Source: Moraxellaceae bacterium
GTDB taxonomy: Bacteria; Pseudomonadota; Gammaproteobacteria; Pseudomonadales; Moraxellaceae
Direction of reading: 5' to 3'
DNA length: 64,000 nucleotides
Assembly: GCA_030646295.1 (NCBI GenBank)
Contig: JAUSND010000025.1
Location: 1-64,000, forward strand
Below, in pieces: positions 35,632 through 45,249 of the stretch (its first letter is position 1; the number at the start of each line of letters is the position of its first letter). The translations under genes and the position numbers were made by a program. The notes below the pieces were generated by a model that was given only the letters and a program-made list of their open reading frames with translations, had not been told where the DNA came from and searched no databases.

Positions 35632-36648
35632 TCAGGCCGGCATCGTGATGCGCTGGCGAATATGTTCAACAAGATGGGTCGCCAGCTCTTTCGGCGATCC
35701 ATTGAAAGTCACTACACCGGTGGCGCGCATGGAGTCCGGCTGGCTGGCGCAGGCCGATGTATCGGCTGTCTGTGCCCAGACGAAACCACCGGCCTCCTCC
35801 AGCAAGGGACCGGATATCGAGCCGTCGCCGCCCATGCCACTGAAAATCACGGCGCCGGCACGGTTGCCAAAACGGCGGGTCACATTGGCAATCATCTGGT
35901 CAATCGAGGGAGAGTACGGGCCATCCCACTTGCTATTGCGGTAGATCACCTCGCCCGTCGGGCCAAAATCAATTTCACTGCCAACCGGTGCAATCAGCAG
36001 CTCACCGGCCGTCAGGCAGTCGCCTGCTGCCGCAATCTTGCAGGGCATGCCGTTATGACGCACCAGCACATGGGTCAGGGTGTCCTGCATGCGCTCGTCA
36101 ATGTGTTGTGCCAGCACAAAGGCAACCGGCAGGCCCTTGGGCAAACAATCCAGGAATTCCTTTACGGCGGCAGGACCGCCCAGTGATGCAGCCAGCACGA
36201 CCACCAGCTCCAGCCCGTCGGGGCGGTAGGCCTGGATTTCCTCCGGCAACGCCATCGGCTCGGCCGGTGCGGGCGGAACATGTTGCAGGTCATTCAGCAA
36301 GTCATCCTGTACCGGCTCGCCGACAGTCTCCTTGAGTTTCACAAATACCCGTCGCTCCCAGCGCGGATAACTGCGGGCACCTTGTGGTGGTGCCTCCTCA
36401 AGGCCAAACAGGATGGGGGCCTCGGTATGATCAAGCAGGCGATCGAGGAAGTCGTCATCCTCGTCCTGCATGTCCACCACCCACACATCCAGCTCGGCAT
36501 CGTCCAGCGTCTTTTCATCCAGACGCTCCGGCGAGGTGTTGAGGCTCAACTCGTAACCATGCCCCTTTACCGTTTGCGCAAGCGCAAGCCGTTGCAGGTT
36601 GGAGTCACTGACTACGCCGATGCGGGGGTTGCGACGTTCATTCATCAC
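35632..36648 (-). CDS. chpB: protein-glutamate methylesterase ChpB
   Basis: The product has 338 residues. The C-terminal half is a CheB esterase: the catalytic Ser in VVLAASLGGPAAVKEFL, the His in LAQHIDERMQ and the Asp in FSGMGGDGS are all present. The N-terminal 110 residues (IGVVSDSNLQRLALA, then VWVVDMQDEDDD) look like a degenerate receiver domain. It removes methyl groups from the receptor PilJ, opposing PilK. It starts three bases after the chpA stop. Confidence 0.92.
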   Translation of the reverse strand: MMNERRNPRIGVVSDSNLQRLALAQTVKGHGYELSLNTSPERLDEKTLDDAELDVWVVDMQDEDDDFLDRLLDHTEAPILFGLEEAPPQGARSYPRWERRVFVKLKETVGEPVQDDLLNDLQHVPPAPAEPMALPEEIQAYRPDGLELVVVLAASLGGPAAVKEFLDCLPKGLPVAFVLAQHIDERMQDTLTHVLVRHNGMPCKIAAAGDCLTAGELLIAPVGSEIDFGPTGEVIYRNSKWDGPYSPSIDQMIANVTRRFGNRAGAVIFSGMGGDGSISGPLLEEAGGFVWAQTADTSACASQPDSMRATGVVTFNGSPKELATHLVEHIRQRITMPA

Positions 36649-36651
36649 TGA

Positions 36652-39600
36652 TTACCTCACCGCCGCCGCTGCAAGCAACTCGCCAATGGTCTCGAGCAAC
36701 TGCTCTTCCTGGAAAGGCTTGCCCATGTAGGCATTCACACCGATCTGGAAGGCGCGCTCGCGGTGTTTTTCACCTGTACGCGACGTGATCATGATGATTG
36801 GCAGGTCTTCCAGGTTCGGGTTGTGACGCACCAGCGACGCCACTTCGAAGCCGTCCATGCGCGGCATTTCGATGTCGAGCAGCATGATGTCCGGACGCGC
36901 ATCCTCAAGCTTGGCAATGGCATCCATCCCGTCCTTGGCCAGCAACACCTCGTAACCATGACGCTCAAGCAGACGCGAGGTCACCTTGCGCACGGTCACG
37001 GAATCGTCGACCACCATGACCGTACGGGTACGCTTGGCTTCGGCGGCCGCCTGTGCAACGCCACCCACCGTGACGGAAATACGTGGCTGCGACAGCGATG
37101 CCGCACGCAGCATGGCGACCACGTCAAGAATGATGACCACGGAGCCATCACCCAGAATCGTGGCGCCGGAAATGCCCGCCACGGTGGCCAGCTGCGAGCC
37201 CACCGACTTCACCACGATTTCGCGCGAACCGATAAGCTGGTCCACCTGGATGGCAATGCGCTGGTCGCCGCCACGAATCAGCAGCACCGGCAACGGCAGC
37301 ACATGTCCCACCAGATTGGGCGACTTCACGCCGTGCACAAACTCGCCCAGATAGGACAGCTTGTAGGCCACACCGGCATATTCAAACAACGGGGCATCAG
37401 GTGCGTAGTAGGTTTCCAGCTCATACGGGCTGGCACGCACGATACCCTCGATCTGCGAGAGCGGAATCGCGTAACTGTCTTCGCCGATACGCACCATGAG
37501 GGCACGGTTCACGGCCACCGTGAACGGCAGGCGAACAATGAAGGTTGTACCCTGCCCGGTGACGGACTGGATGGAAACCACACCGCCCATCTGCTTGATT
37601 TCGGACGTCACCACATCCATGCCAACGCCACGGCCGGAAATCTGCGTCACCGCAGCGGCGGTCGAGAACCCGGCATGGAAAATGAACTGGATGACTTCCT
37701 GATCGGAAATTTCCTGGTCGGCGGTAATCAGGCCGCGCTCCAGCGCCTTCTTGCGAACCGCCGGAATGTTGATGCCGCGACCGTCATCGGCCAGGGTCAG
37801 CACCACTTCGCCACCCTCACGGGACAGCGTCAGCGTCACACGGCCCTGTGCCGGCTTGCCTGCCGCAACACGGCCCGCCTGGTCTTCGAGACCATGGTCA
37901 ACCGCATTACGCAGCATGTGCTCCAGCGGCGCGACAATACGCTCAAGCAACGTACGGTCCATTTCGCCTTCGGGATTAATCACATCCAGATCGGCCGGCT
38001 TGTTCACTTCCTGACCGGTCTGACGCACGATGCGCTTCAGACGGGGCACCAGTCGCGAGAAAGGCACCATGCGGGAATGCATCAGGCCTTCCTGCAGCTC
38101 CGTGTTGATACGGGACTGCTGCAACAGCAATGTTTCGGTATCACGCGCCTTGTCGATCAGCGTCGACTTGAGGTCAAGCAAGTCGGAGGCAGACTCGGCC
38201 AGCGCCTTGGACAACTGGTTAAGGGACGAGTACTGGTCCATTTCCAGCGGATCGAACTCTTCGTATTTGCCACCGGTGTCCTCGTTATGGCGCGCCACGA
38301 TCTGCGTTTCCATTTCCGAGTCCATGCGGCGCAGCTGGTCCGCCAGACGCTGAATGGTGGCACCCATTTCTTCCACGGTCTGGGCAAACCCGTGCACACC
38401 CATTTCCACGCGGGAACGGGTAATGGAGGTTTCACCCGCCAGGTTAACCAGCTTTTCCAGCAGGTCCGACGGTACGCGGATCATTTCCTGCGGGCCGCGG
38501 GCAGCCGTGTCCTTGCGGAAGCCGCCCAGCATGGACGGCAGCTGGACGCGTGCACCGGGTTCAGCCGGTGCACGTGGCACGGCCACAGCCGGCATCACCT
38601 CTGCACTGGCAACCGGAGCCGGCGCGGACGGCGCCGCGACCGGTGCCGGTTCGGCAACAGGCGCTTCGGCAGCCAGGCCCGTGCGAATGGACTTGATACC
38701 CGCCAGCACCGCATCCTGACGCACGGCAAGCCCGGCAAAAAACGCATCATCTGCCTGCTTGCTGCCATTCTGGATGGCGACAAGATCAGTTTCCCAGTCA
38801 TGCGCCAGATTACCCAGCGCCTTGAGGCCGGCCAGTCTGGCGCCACCCTTCAAGGTATGCAGATGACGCAGCAGGGCGTCCATCGGTGCCGTGGCGTCGC
38901 GGTTATCCAGCCACTCGGCCAGTGACGACTCGATACCTTCTGCCAGCTCCTCGGACTCCTCCAGGAAAATCTCGAGGATGTCACTGTCAACATTTTCAGG
39001 AACCGGTGCCGCTTCAATGGTCTTTGGCGCCAGCATGTCGAGAGACACCGGCTCGGGCACAGGCTCCGGCGCCACAGGCGTCAGGCTGACCGTATCCGGC
39101 GTCTCCTGGAAATTCTCGGGGTCGGCAATATAGCGCTCGATCTGGTGCACCAGATCATCGGTCTCGGGACAGTTGCCTGCCGACTGCAGCGAATCCACTG
39201 CTGCCGCCAGACGATCATGGCAACGGTTAAGCAGGCCGAACAACGGCTCCGTTGCACTCATGCGTCCATCACAGAGCGCCTCGTAGAGGTTCTCCATGTG
39301 GTGGGCAAGGTCACCCAGGGCGGCAATCTCGGCCATGCGGGCACCACCCTTCAGGGTGTGCAGGCCACGCTGGAGTTGCTGTACCGGCAGGGAGTTATTC
39401 GTGTCGCGGCGCCATTCAGCCAGCTGCATGCTGGTGTCATCAACAATCTCGGCCGCTTCTTCCAGAAAGATTTCCAGCAGCTCGGGATCAAAAGCCTCCT
39501 CAACCACCGCAGGCGCAGCACTGACCGGCGCAACAGCAACAGGTGCCGGGGCAGACGGCGTGACTGGCTCATTCAGCTCAGCCATCATTTCGTCGACGGG

Positions 39601-42600
39601 CAGCTCGGCCCCGTCCGCGGCAGACTCGGCCGACTCCGGGAAAAACTCGGCAAACACCGCATCGGCATCTTCTGCAACCGGCGTGACGACCGGAGCAGTC
39701 ACCTCCGGCACAGGCTCGGCCACAGCGGCGACATCCAGCGAGGCGCCCGACGGATCACGCCGAAACGCATTGATGGCATTCACCAGATCCATGCCGGAGG
39801 GGCAACGCCCCGTGCTGCGCAGATCGCTCACCATGTCGGCCAGACGATCATGGCAGCGCTGCAACAAACCGGTCAGCTCGGGCACAGCCTGGTAGCGTCC
39901 ATCCACCAGACCCTCGTAAAGAAACTCCAGTTCATGGGCCAGATCGCCCAGCGGGCGGATTTCGGCCAGGCGGGCACCGCCCTTGAGCGTGTGCAGATGA
40001 CGCTGCAGGACGCCCAGTGGAGCCAGACTGGCCGGATCACGGCGCCAGTTGTCGAGCTCGATTTCTGCCGCCTCCAGTACCTCGTCAGCCTCCTCCAGAA
40101 AAATCTCGAGCAACTCAGGGTCCACGGACTCCAGTGGCGCAATGTCTGCCGGTGCTTCCCAGTCAGCCGCTTCCGCATCGGTCATGCGCTCTGCCAGGCT
40201 GGAGCGATCCTCGCTTTCAAATGCGGCCGTCACCGGCTCGTCACTGATCTCGTCCCGCGCAGTGGCAGGCGTTTCCAGCAGGTCCAGCAGACGCGTCAGC
40301 ACCGCTTCATTGGCATACACCGTCTGACTGGCAGCCAGCGTATCGAAAACATTGATGATCTCGTCATGTGCGGCCGCAAGATCGTTCATCAGCTCATTGT
40401 CGAGAGACAGCTGTCCGCGCGACAACGAGGCATACACACCGGCAAGGCGCTCGCACACCAGGGCCAATGGCTCGATACCGGCAGAGGCCGCAACCGGGGC
40501 CAGACGCAGAAGCTCATCCTGCAGGGTCTTCTGCATGTCGGCGGCAGTATCCCCGCGCAGCCAGCCATCCAGTTCCCAGGGTGCATCCAGCACATGGTCC
40601 AGACCCAGCTCCATGAAGCTTGCCACGAGACCGGCCTTTGCTGCAGTGACGGAGCTGGTACGCCCGTCATCCAGCTGCTCTGCCTGTTCCCGCTCCAGTT
40701 CCACCAGCCGGTCATGATCCAGTTGCCGGATATGGGCAATCAGCGCATCGGCACCTGCAACGGCACCGCCACCACCCGTACCCAGATTACGGATGCTTTC
40801 GTTGATCAAGCGATGGCCATCGCGCAGCGCCTGCAGATGTGGCTGCCGGGCATTGATCCCCTGGTTACGCAAATCCTTGAACAGGTGCTCCAGTGGTGCC
40901 GCCAGCTCTGCCACCGGATTGATGCCGGCCATCCCGGCCGACCCTTTCAGGGTGTGCAGGGAGCGGATCACTTCATCGGTAATCGCCGCCGACTGACGCT
41001 CTGGTTCCACGCCATCCAGATAGGCCAGCAGTTCCGCCAGATGCGTGTCGGCCTCGCTGGTGAATATCTCCAGCAGTACCGGATCCACTTCAACCGCTTC
41101 AGGCTCGACCACTGCAGGGGCTGATGGCTCAACGTCTTCAGCGGCCAGCTCAGGCTCAACAGACTCCGGCAGTTCATCCGCCAATGCTGGCGCCTCTTCA
41201 GCAAATGCGGCCAGTTCATCCTCAACGGCCAACGACTCAAACGTATCGTCAAGCGCAAACCCGACGGTAACGTCCTCTGCCGGCGTCGACTCGAAAACCG
41301 GCGCCTCATCCATGTCCGGAGCCGCCATCTCAAGGTCAGGCAACTCCTCAAGGTCAGGCAACTCTACAGCTGGCTCCGCCGACGGTACTGTTGCAACAGG
41401 CGCCAGACTGGCGGCCAGTGCATCGAATGCCGCCTCGGCCGCTGCAGTCTCATCCGCCTCGGCTGCCGGGCCGGCATGCGCCTGCTCAGCTGCCTTTGCC
41501 ACATCCAGCGTCGTCAGGACATCGCCACGGCAAACGGCATCCGCCGCCGCCATGAGGGGACTTGTGTTGATGCGTGGTGGCTGGCGGCCGGCAAAATCCT
41601 CAACCAGACCCGGAATGACGGAGAGACACTCCGAGATCAGGTTCACCATGACCTGATCCGGGGCCAGAACCTTGTCACGCACCTTGTTCAGCATGCTTTC
41701 AAAGGCCCAGGCAAGCTCGCCCACCACCTTCGCACCCACCATGCGGCCAGAACCCTTCAGGGTATGGAAGCCGCGACGGAACTCCAGCAGTGAGGCGGTA
41801 TCCTCAAAGTTGGCGGCCCATTTCGGAAAATATTCGTTAATCGCCTCCATCACTTCTTCGGCTTCTTCCACGAAAATCTCGCGGATTTCCTCGTCAAAGT
41901 CGTGATCATCCACCGGCATGCTGGTCAGCACAGGCAGCACAGGTTTTTTCGGAGGCTCGGCCGCAGCAACAGGCTCAACAATTACCGGCGTGACTTCCGC
42001 TACAGTTTCGGCAATTTCCGGTTCCGTTATTTCCGGCTCTGCCAACAGCTCAGCGTCAGACTCGATTTCAAGCGGCGTATCAAAAGCAACTTCAGACTCG
42101 TCAGCAAAGAAAACATCGTCGGCGGTCGGCTCGACTGCGTCCTGCACGACATCGGAGTGGAGCGCCTCATCTACCGGCAAATCAGCAAAGGCCGACTCGG
42201 CCTCGTCATCCAGCCCCAGTGACTCAATGTCACTGTCAGATGCCACCGACTCCAGATCGGCAAGACCTGCCGTTTCCTTGGCCAGCCAGTCGTCTACCGA
42301 GAGCTCATCAGCGGCAGGCGTCAGGTCTTCATCAAATGCCTCGACAGTTCCTGTATCGGGCAGCAAGACCTCGCTTTCCTGCGTCTCCACCAGCAACTCG
42401 GATTCCGGCTCGGCAATGGCATCTGCCATTTCCACTTCGAATGCCGCTTCTTCAGCCGCATTCCACTCGCCAGCATCCATCGACTCCGGCAGCTCTTCTT
42501 CAGCGGACGGCTCGATTTCCTCCGCGGCTACCTCGGCGTCGGGCAGTGCCGCCACACCCAGCTTGTCCAGGCCGCGTTCAGCAATTTCCAGTACGCTTTC

Positions 42601-44211
42601 ACCACCATTGGCATCGTTTGCAATACGCTCCAGGAAATACTCGACCGAGGTAATCACATCGGCCAGCGTATCCATTTCCTGCCACTCGGGACGATGCTGC
42701 TGCCCCAGCAGGCGCTCACTGACATAACGACCGGCCTTGTCCAGAATATTGGCCGGACGCTGCAAGCCGAGAATGGACAAACCGCCACGCACGGTCGAAA
42801 TCAGCTCGGGAATGGTTTCCAGATGCACGGGATTCCACTGCGAAGCGATGTATTCGATAACTGCATCCTTTGCTTTTTCCAGCGCACTGCGGGACTCGCG
42901 CAGCACTGCCGTTTGCGCATCGGATAACTGGTCCTGTGCCGAAAACTCGGACGCCGCGCTGACACCCGGCTGGCCCATGGGCTTTTCAGCCACCATACCC
43001 ATGAGGGTCGCTTCGACATACAACAATGCACCGGCAATATCGAGCAGACGACCATCCTCAGGTGCCTGCCCCGAGCTCGTAATGCCGTCGATGATCTCGA
43101 TCTGTTCCTGGAGAATGCGGCGTGGCTGGCCCAGTCCGAGTACCGCCACGGTATCCGCGACCTGCTTCAGTATCGGCACCAGCGTGCCCAGATCAGAAAG
43201 CTTGCGCTCGCTGCTGCGCACAAAAATATCCAGCGCATCCTTGGCGCGTGCCAGCTCCTCGCACAGCGCATCAACCACGGACTTCATCGCCTCACGATCA
43301 GGTCCGCTCATGCGGGCGCGCTCTTCATTTACCAGCGCATCGCCCGGCAGCGCATCATCCAGACGATAAAGATCCTTGGCCGCACGCAAACGCGGCGAAT
43401 TGCCATGACTTTTGGCAACATAATAAAGCAGGTTCTTGAGCAGCTCCGTGGGCGTGCGCTGGGATGCTTCCTCACCCACCAGACGCAACTGCCGGTCCAC
43501 CTGACCCAGCAACATCTTGACCGATGTTCCCAGATCAATGGTCTTTTCTGTCAGCCCTTCAACAATTGCACTGCTAACCAGCCATAGCTCACGGATCGGC
43601 GCTGCACCGGCCAGTTTTTCCAGCCGCGCAAACACCTGTGCCATATAGCCCAGATTGGCTGGCACATTTTCACTACGGATAAGCCCCAGCAAGGCCACCT
43701 GATACATTTGCCTGATTTTCTTCAGCAAGGCAGGATCAATCGTCGCAGGCGCCACCTGGATGGGTGCGCGCTCACCAGCCGTCAGGTCGGGGGTAAACAG
43801 GGCGGTTTCGGACATCAGCGACTCGCCGCGCGCTGCACGCAAGTCATTGAGCAGTGGCAACAGGACAACCGGCAAATCACGACGCGACGCCTTCACCCGC
43901 TCCAGATAGGGAGGCAACTGCAGGATGGCGCGCATGAGGACTTCCTGCCCGTCCGCGACACGCGAGACCTGATTGTTGATCAGGGCCAGGCAGAGCTTTT
44001 CCATCTCTTCGGCCAGCAGGGCGGCGCCATAAAACTCCACCATCTGCAATGTGCCATGCACCTGGTGCAGATAGGCCAGACAGAAACGCATGCGCGTCCC
44101 GTCTTCAGGGTTCTCCACAAACGCTTCCAGCGCCTGCCGCGCCTGCTTCAGCGTTTCCTCGATTTCACCCTTGACCCAGTCCAGAGCCAGAAAGCTGTGA
44201 TTGTCACCCAT
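36652..44211 (-). CDS. chpA: ChpA, multi-Hpt CheA-type histidine kinase of type IV pilus signalling
   Basis: The product has 2,519 residues, close to P. aeruginosa ChpA. Six Hpt-type segments with His are visible, near residues 49 (HQVHGTLQM), 815, 1083, 1405, 1618 and 1783 (HTLKG each); one more near 471 has Ser at the His position (ISTVRGGLS). Acidic, alanine-rich linkers join them. The kinase core has HMLRNAVDHGLE, LADDGRGINIP and GRGVGMDVVTSEI, then a CheW-like domain, then a receiver domain with VVDDSVTVRKV, LLDIEMPRMDG and MGKPFQ. The start at 44211 matches the P. aeruginosa N-terminus (MGDxH, LxWVKGEI) and has GAGGG seven bases before it. ChpA controls pilus extension, retraction and cAMP. 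Confidence 0.97.
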   Translation of the reverse strand: MGDNHSFLALDWVKGEIEETLKQARQALEAFVENPEDGTRMRFCLAYLHQVHGTLQMVEFYGAALLAEEMEKLCLALINNQVSRVADGQEVLMRAILQLPPYLERVKASRRDLPVVLLPLLNDLRAARGESLMSETALFTPDLTAGERAPIQVAPATIDPALLKKIRQMYQVALLGLIRSENVPANLGYMAQVFARLEKLAGAAPIRELWLVSSAIVEGLTEKTIDLGTSVKMLLGQVDRQLRLVGEEASQRTPTELLKNLLYYVAKSHGNSPRLRAAKDLYRLDDALPGDALVNEERARMSGPDREAMKSVVDALCEELARAKDALDIFVRSSERKLSDLGTLVPILKQVADTVAVLGLGQPRRILQEQIEIIDGITSSGQAPEDGRLLDIAGALLYVEATLMGMVAEKPMGQPGVSAASEFSAQDQLSDAQTAVLRESRSALEKAKDAVIEYIASQWNPVHLETIPELISTVRGGLSILGLQRPANILDKAGRYVSERLLGQQHRPEWQEMDTLADVITSVEYFLERIANDANGGESVLEIAERGLDKLGVAALPDAEVAAEEIEPSAEEELPESMDAGEWNAAEEAAFEVEMADAIAEPESELLVETQESEVLLPDTGTVEAFDEDLTPAADELSVDDWLAKETAGLADLESVASDSDIESLGLDDEAESAFADLPVDEALHSDVVQDAVEPTADDVFFADESEVAFDTPLEIESDAELLAEPEITEPEIAETVAEVTPVIVEPVAAAEPPKKPVLPVLTSMPVDDHDFDEEIREIFVEEAEEVMEAINEYFPKWAANFEDTASLLEFRRGFHTLKGSGRMVGAKVVGELAWAFESMLNKVRDKVLAPDQVMVNLISECLSVIPGLVEDFAGRQPPRINTSPLMAAADAVCRGDVLTTLDVAKAAEQAHAGPAAEADETAAAEAAFDALAASLAPVATVPSAEPAVELPDLEELPDLEMAAPDMDEAPVFESTPAEDVTVGFALDDTFESLAVEDELAAFAEEAPALADELPESVEPELAAEDVEPSAPAVVEPEAVEVDPVLLEIFTSEADTHLAELLAYLDGVEPERQSAAITDEVIRSLHTLKGSAGMAGINPVAELAAPLEHLFKDLRNQGINARQPHLQALRDGHRLINESIRNLGTGGGGAVAGADALIAHIRQLDHDRLVELEREQAEQLDDGRTSSVTAAKAGLVASFMELGLDHVLDAPWELDGWLRGDTAADMQKTLQDELLRLAPVAASAGIEPLALVCERLAGVYASLSRGQLSLDNELMNDLAAAHDEIINVFDTLAASQTVYANEAVLTRLLDLLETPATARDEISDEPVTAAFESEDRSSLAERMTDAEAADWEAPADIAPLESVDPELLEIFLEEADEVLEAAEIELDNWRRDPASLAPLGVLQRHLHTLKGGARLAEIRPLGDLAHELEFLYEGLVDGRYQAVPELTGLLQRCHDRLADMVSDLRSTGRCPSGMDLVNAINAFRRDPSGASLDVAAVAEPVPEVTAPVVTPVAEDADAVFAEFFPESAESAADGAELPVDEMMAELNEPVTPSAPAPVAVAPVSAAPAVVEEAFDPELLEIFLEEAAEIVDDTSMQLAEWRRDTNNSLPVQQLQRGLHTLKGGARMAEIAALGDLAHHMENLYEALCDGRMSATEPLFGLLNRCHDRLAAAVDSLQSAGNCPETDDLVHQIERYIADPENFQETPDTVSLTPVAPEPVPEPVSLDMLAPKTIEAAPVPENVDSDILEIFLEESEELAEGIESSLAEWLDNRDATAPMDALLRHLHTLKGGARLAGLKALGNLAHDWETDLVAIQNGSKQADDAFFAGLAVRQDAVLAGIKSIRTGLAAEAPVAEPAPVAAPSAPAPVASAEVMPAVAVPRAPAEPGARVQLPSMLGGFRKDTAARGPQEMIRVPSDLLEKLVNLAGETSITRSRVEMGVHGFAQTVEEMGATIQRLADQLRRMDSEMETQIVARHNEDTGGKYEEFDPLEMDQYSSLNQLSKALAESASDLLDLKSTLIDKARDTETLLLQQSRINTELQEGLMHSRMVPFSRLVPRLKRIVRQTGQEVNKPADLDVINPEGEMDRTLLERIVAPLEHMLRNAVDHGLEDQAGRVAAGKPAQGRVTLTLSREGGEVVLTLADDGRGINIPAVRKKALERGLITADQEISDQEVIQFIFHAGFSTAAAVTQISGRGVGMDVVTSEIKQMGGVVSIQSVTGQGTTFIVRLPFTVAVNRALMVRIGEDSYAIPLSQIEGIVRASPYELETYYAPDAPLFEYAGVAYKLSYLGEFVHGVKSPNLVGHVLPLPVLLIRGGDQRIAIQVDQLIGSREIVVKSVGSQLATVAGISGATILGDGSVVIILDVVAMLRAASLSQPRISVTVGGVAQAAAEAKRTRTVMVVDDSVTVRKVTSRLLERHGYEVLLAKDGMDAIAKLEDARPDIMLLDIEMPRMDGFEVASLVRHNPNLEDLPIIMITSRTGEKHRERAFQIGVNAYMGKPFQEEQLLETIGELLAAAAVR

Positions 44212-44247
44212 CGTCATGCCCTCAGGGGCCAATGTCATTATTGTTAG

Positions 44248-44340
44248 GCACCCGAAGGTGCTGCATGACAGGCCCGCGACCTGTCCCTACATAATCCGTT
44301 CCTGACAGAAGCGCCCACCCCCGGGCGACCAGCTGTCAGG
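44248..44340 (-). other. three consecutive hairpins between pilK and chpA
   Basis: Three inverted repeats fill the gap. CCTGACAG (44301-44308) pairs with CTGTCAGG (44333-44340), with an inner CGCCC/GGGCG, and spans the pilK stop. GACAGG (44267-44272) pairs with CCTGTC (44280-44285). GCACC (44248-44252) pairs with GGTGC (44257-44261), giving a TTCG tetraloop on the coding strand. None has a T-run. They could set the chpA message level apart from pilGHIJK, by processing or protection of RNA ends. Confidence 0.6.
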
Positions 44341-45220
44341 CTTTACGACGAAACGCCAGCGTATCCGGGTAGTCCACGCGCGCCAGCGCCGGATGCGCCC
44401 AATCCACTGCCTCACCTACCCCCAGCACCAGCAGACCTCCCGGCGTCAGCCGCGAAGCCAGATTGGCCAGGATGTCGCGCTTGCGAAAGCGACGGAAATA
44501 AATCAGGACGTTCTGACAAAAAATAACGTCCATGTCCCCGATCGGCACCCGGTCCAGCTCCATGATGTTGAGCTGGACAAAAGCAATCCGGCGCTTGAGT
44601 TCGCCGGTAACCTGCAACTCCTTGCGCCCCGCCACCGGCTGAAAATATTTCTGTTTCCAGGCTGTTGGCACATTATGCAGACGGCGCTCACCATAAATCC
44701 CGGTACGCGCCCTCGCCAGTGTAGGCAAACTGATATCCGAAGCAGTGACGCCAAAATAAACATCCTGGCGCTGCATGTCCGTCAACTGGGCATCAGTCTG
44801 CATTGCCAGCGAATATGGCTCTTCCCCAGTCGAGCAACCCACACTCCAGAGATTCAGTGTCTTGCGGCGGGGATCCTTTGCGAGCACATCCGCCACATGC
44901 GACTTCACCAGCGCAAACGAACTGGAGTGACGGAAAAAGGAGGTTTCCTGCACCGTAAGACGATCAACCAGGACAGCCCATTCGCGCTCGGCAACCGGGC
45001 CAGCCATCAGTTGTTCATAGTAGGTTTCGTAATCGCTGACACCAATCTCGCGCATGCGGATGCCGAGATTGGTCTCAAGAAAGGAACGACGGGCGACACC
45101 GACAGTCATGCCGGTGCGCGCCTCGATCAGCGTCTGCCATAACTCGAACTGTTCGTCCGAGATAGGCGTAAGCGACTTGATTCCCCAACGGTCAGTGGCC
45201 ACGTCAATAATCCCGTTCAT
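44336..45220 (-). CDS. pilK: CheR-type receptor methyltransferase PilK
   Basis: The product has 294 residues. CheR methylates receptor glutamates with SAM. The N-terminal helical part has ARTGMTVGVARRSFLETNLGIR-type sequence, and the SAM domain shows LTVQETSFFRHSSSF, WSVGCSTGEEPYSLAM and VIFCQNVLIYFRRF. An in-frame GTG is found at 45229; I use the ATG at 45220. It starts about 30 bases after the pilJ stop. The expected target is PilJ, and ChpB is the opposing esterase. Confidence 0.92.
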   Translation of the reverse strand: MNGIIDVATDRWGIKSLTPISDEQFELWQTLIEARTGMTVGVARRSFLETNLGIRMREIGVSDYETYYEQLMAGPVAEREWAVLVDRLTVQETSFFRHSSSFALVKSHVADVLAKDPRRKTLNLWSVGCSTGEEPYSLAMQTDAQLTDMQRQDVYFGVTASDISLPTLARARTGIYGERRLHNVPTAWKQKYFQPVAGRKELQVTGELKRRIAFVQLNIMELDRVPIGDMDVIFCQNVLIYFRRFRKRDILANLASRLTPGGLLVLGVGEAVDWAHPALARVDYPDTLAFRRKA

Positions 45221-45249
45221 GCTCGCCACCAGCTGGCTCGCGAGCTTGA

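Noticed and set aside
36763-43369. several open frames of 200 to 720 codons on the plus strand
   Set aside because: All are antisense to chpA; some look Ser/Ala-rich or His-rich only because they mirror the acidic linkers of ChpA.
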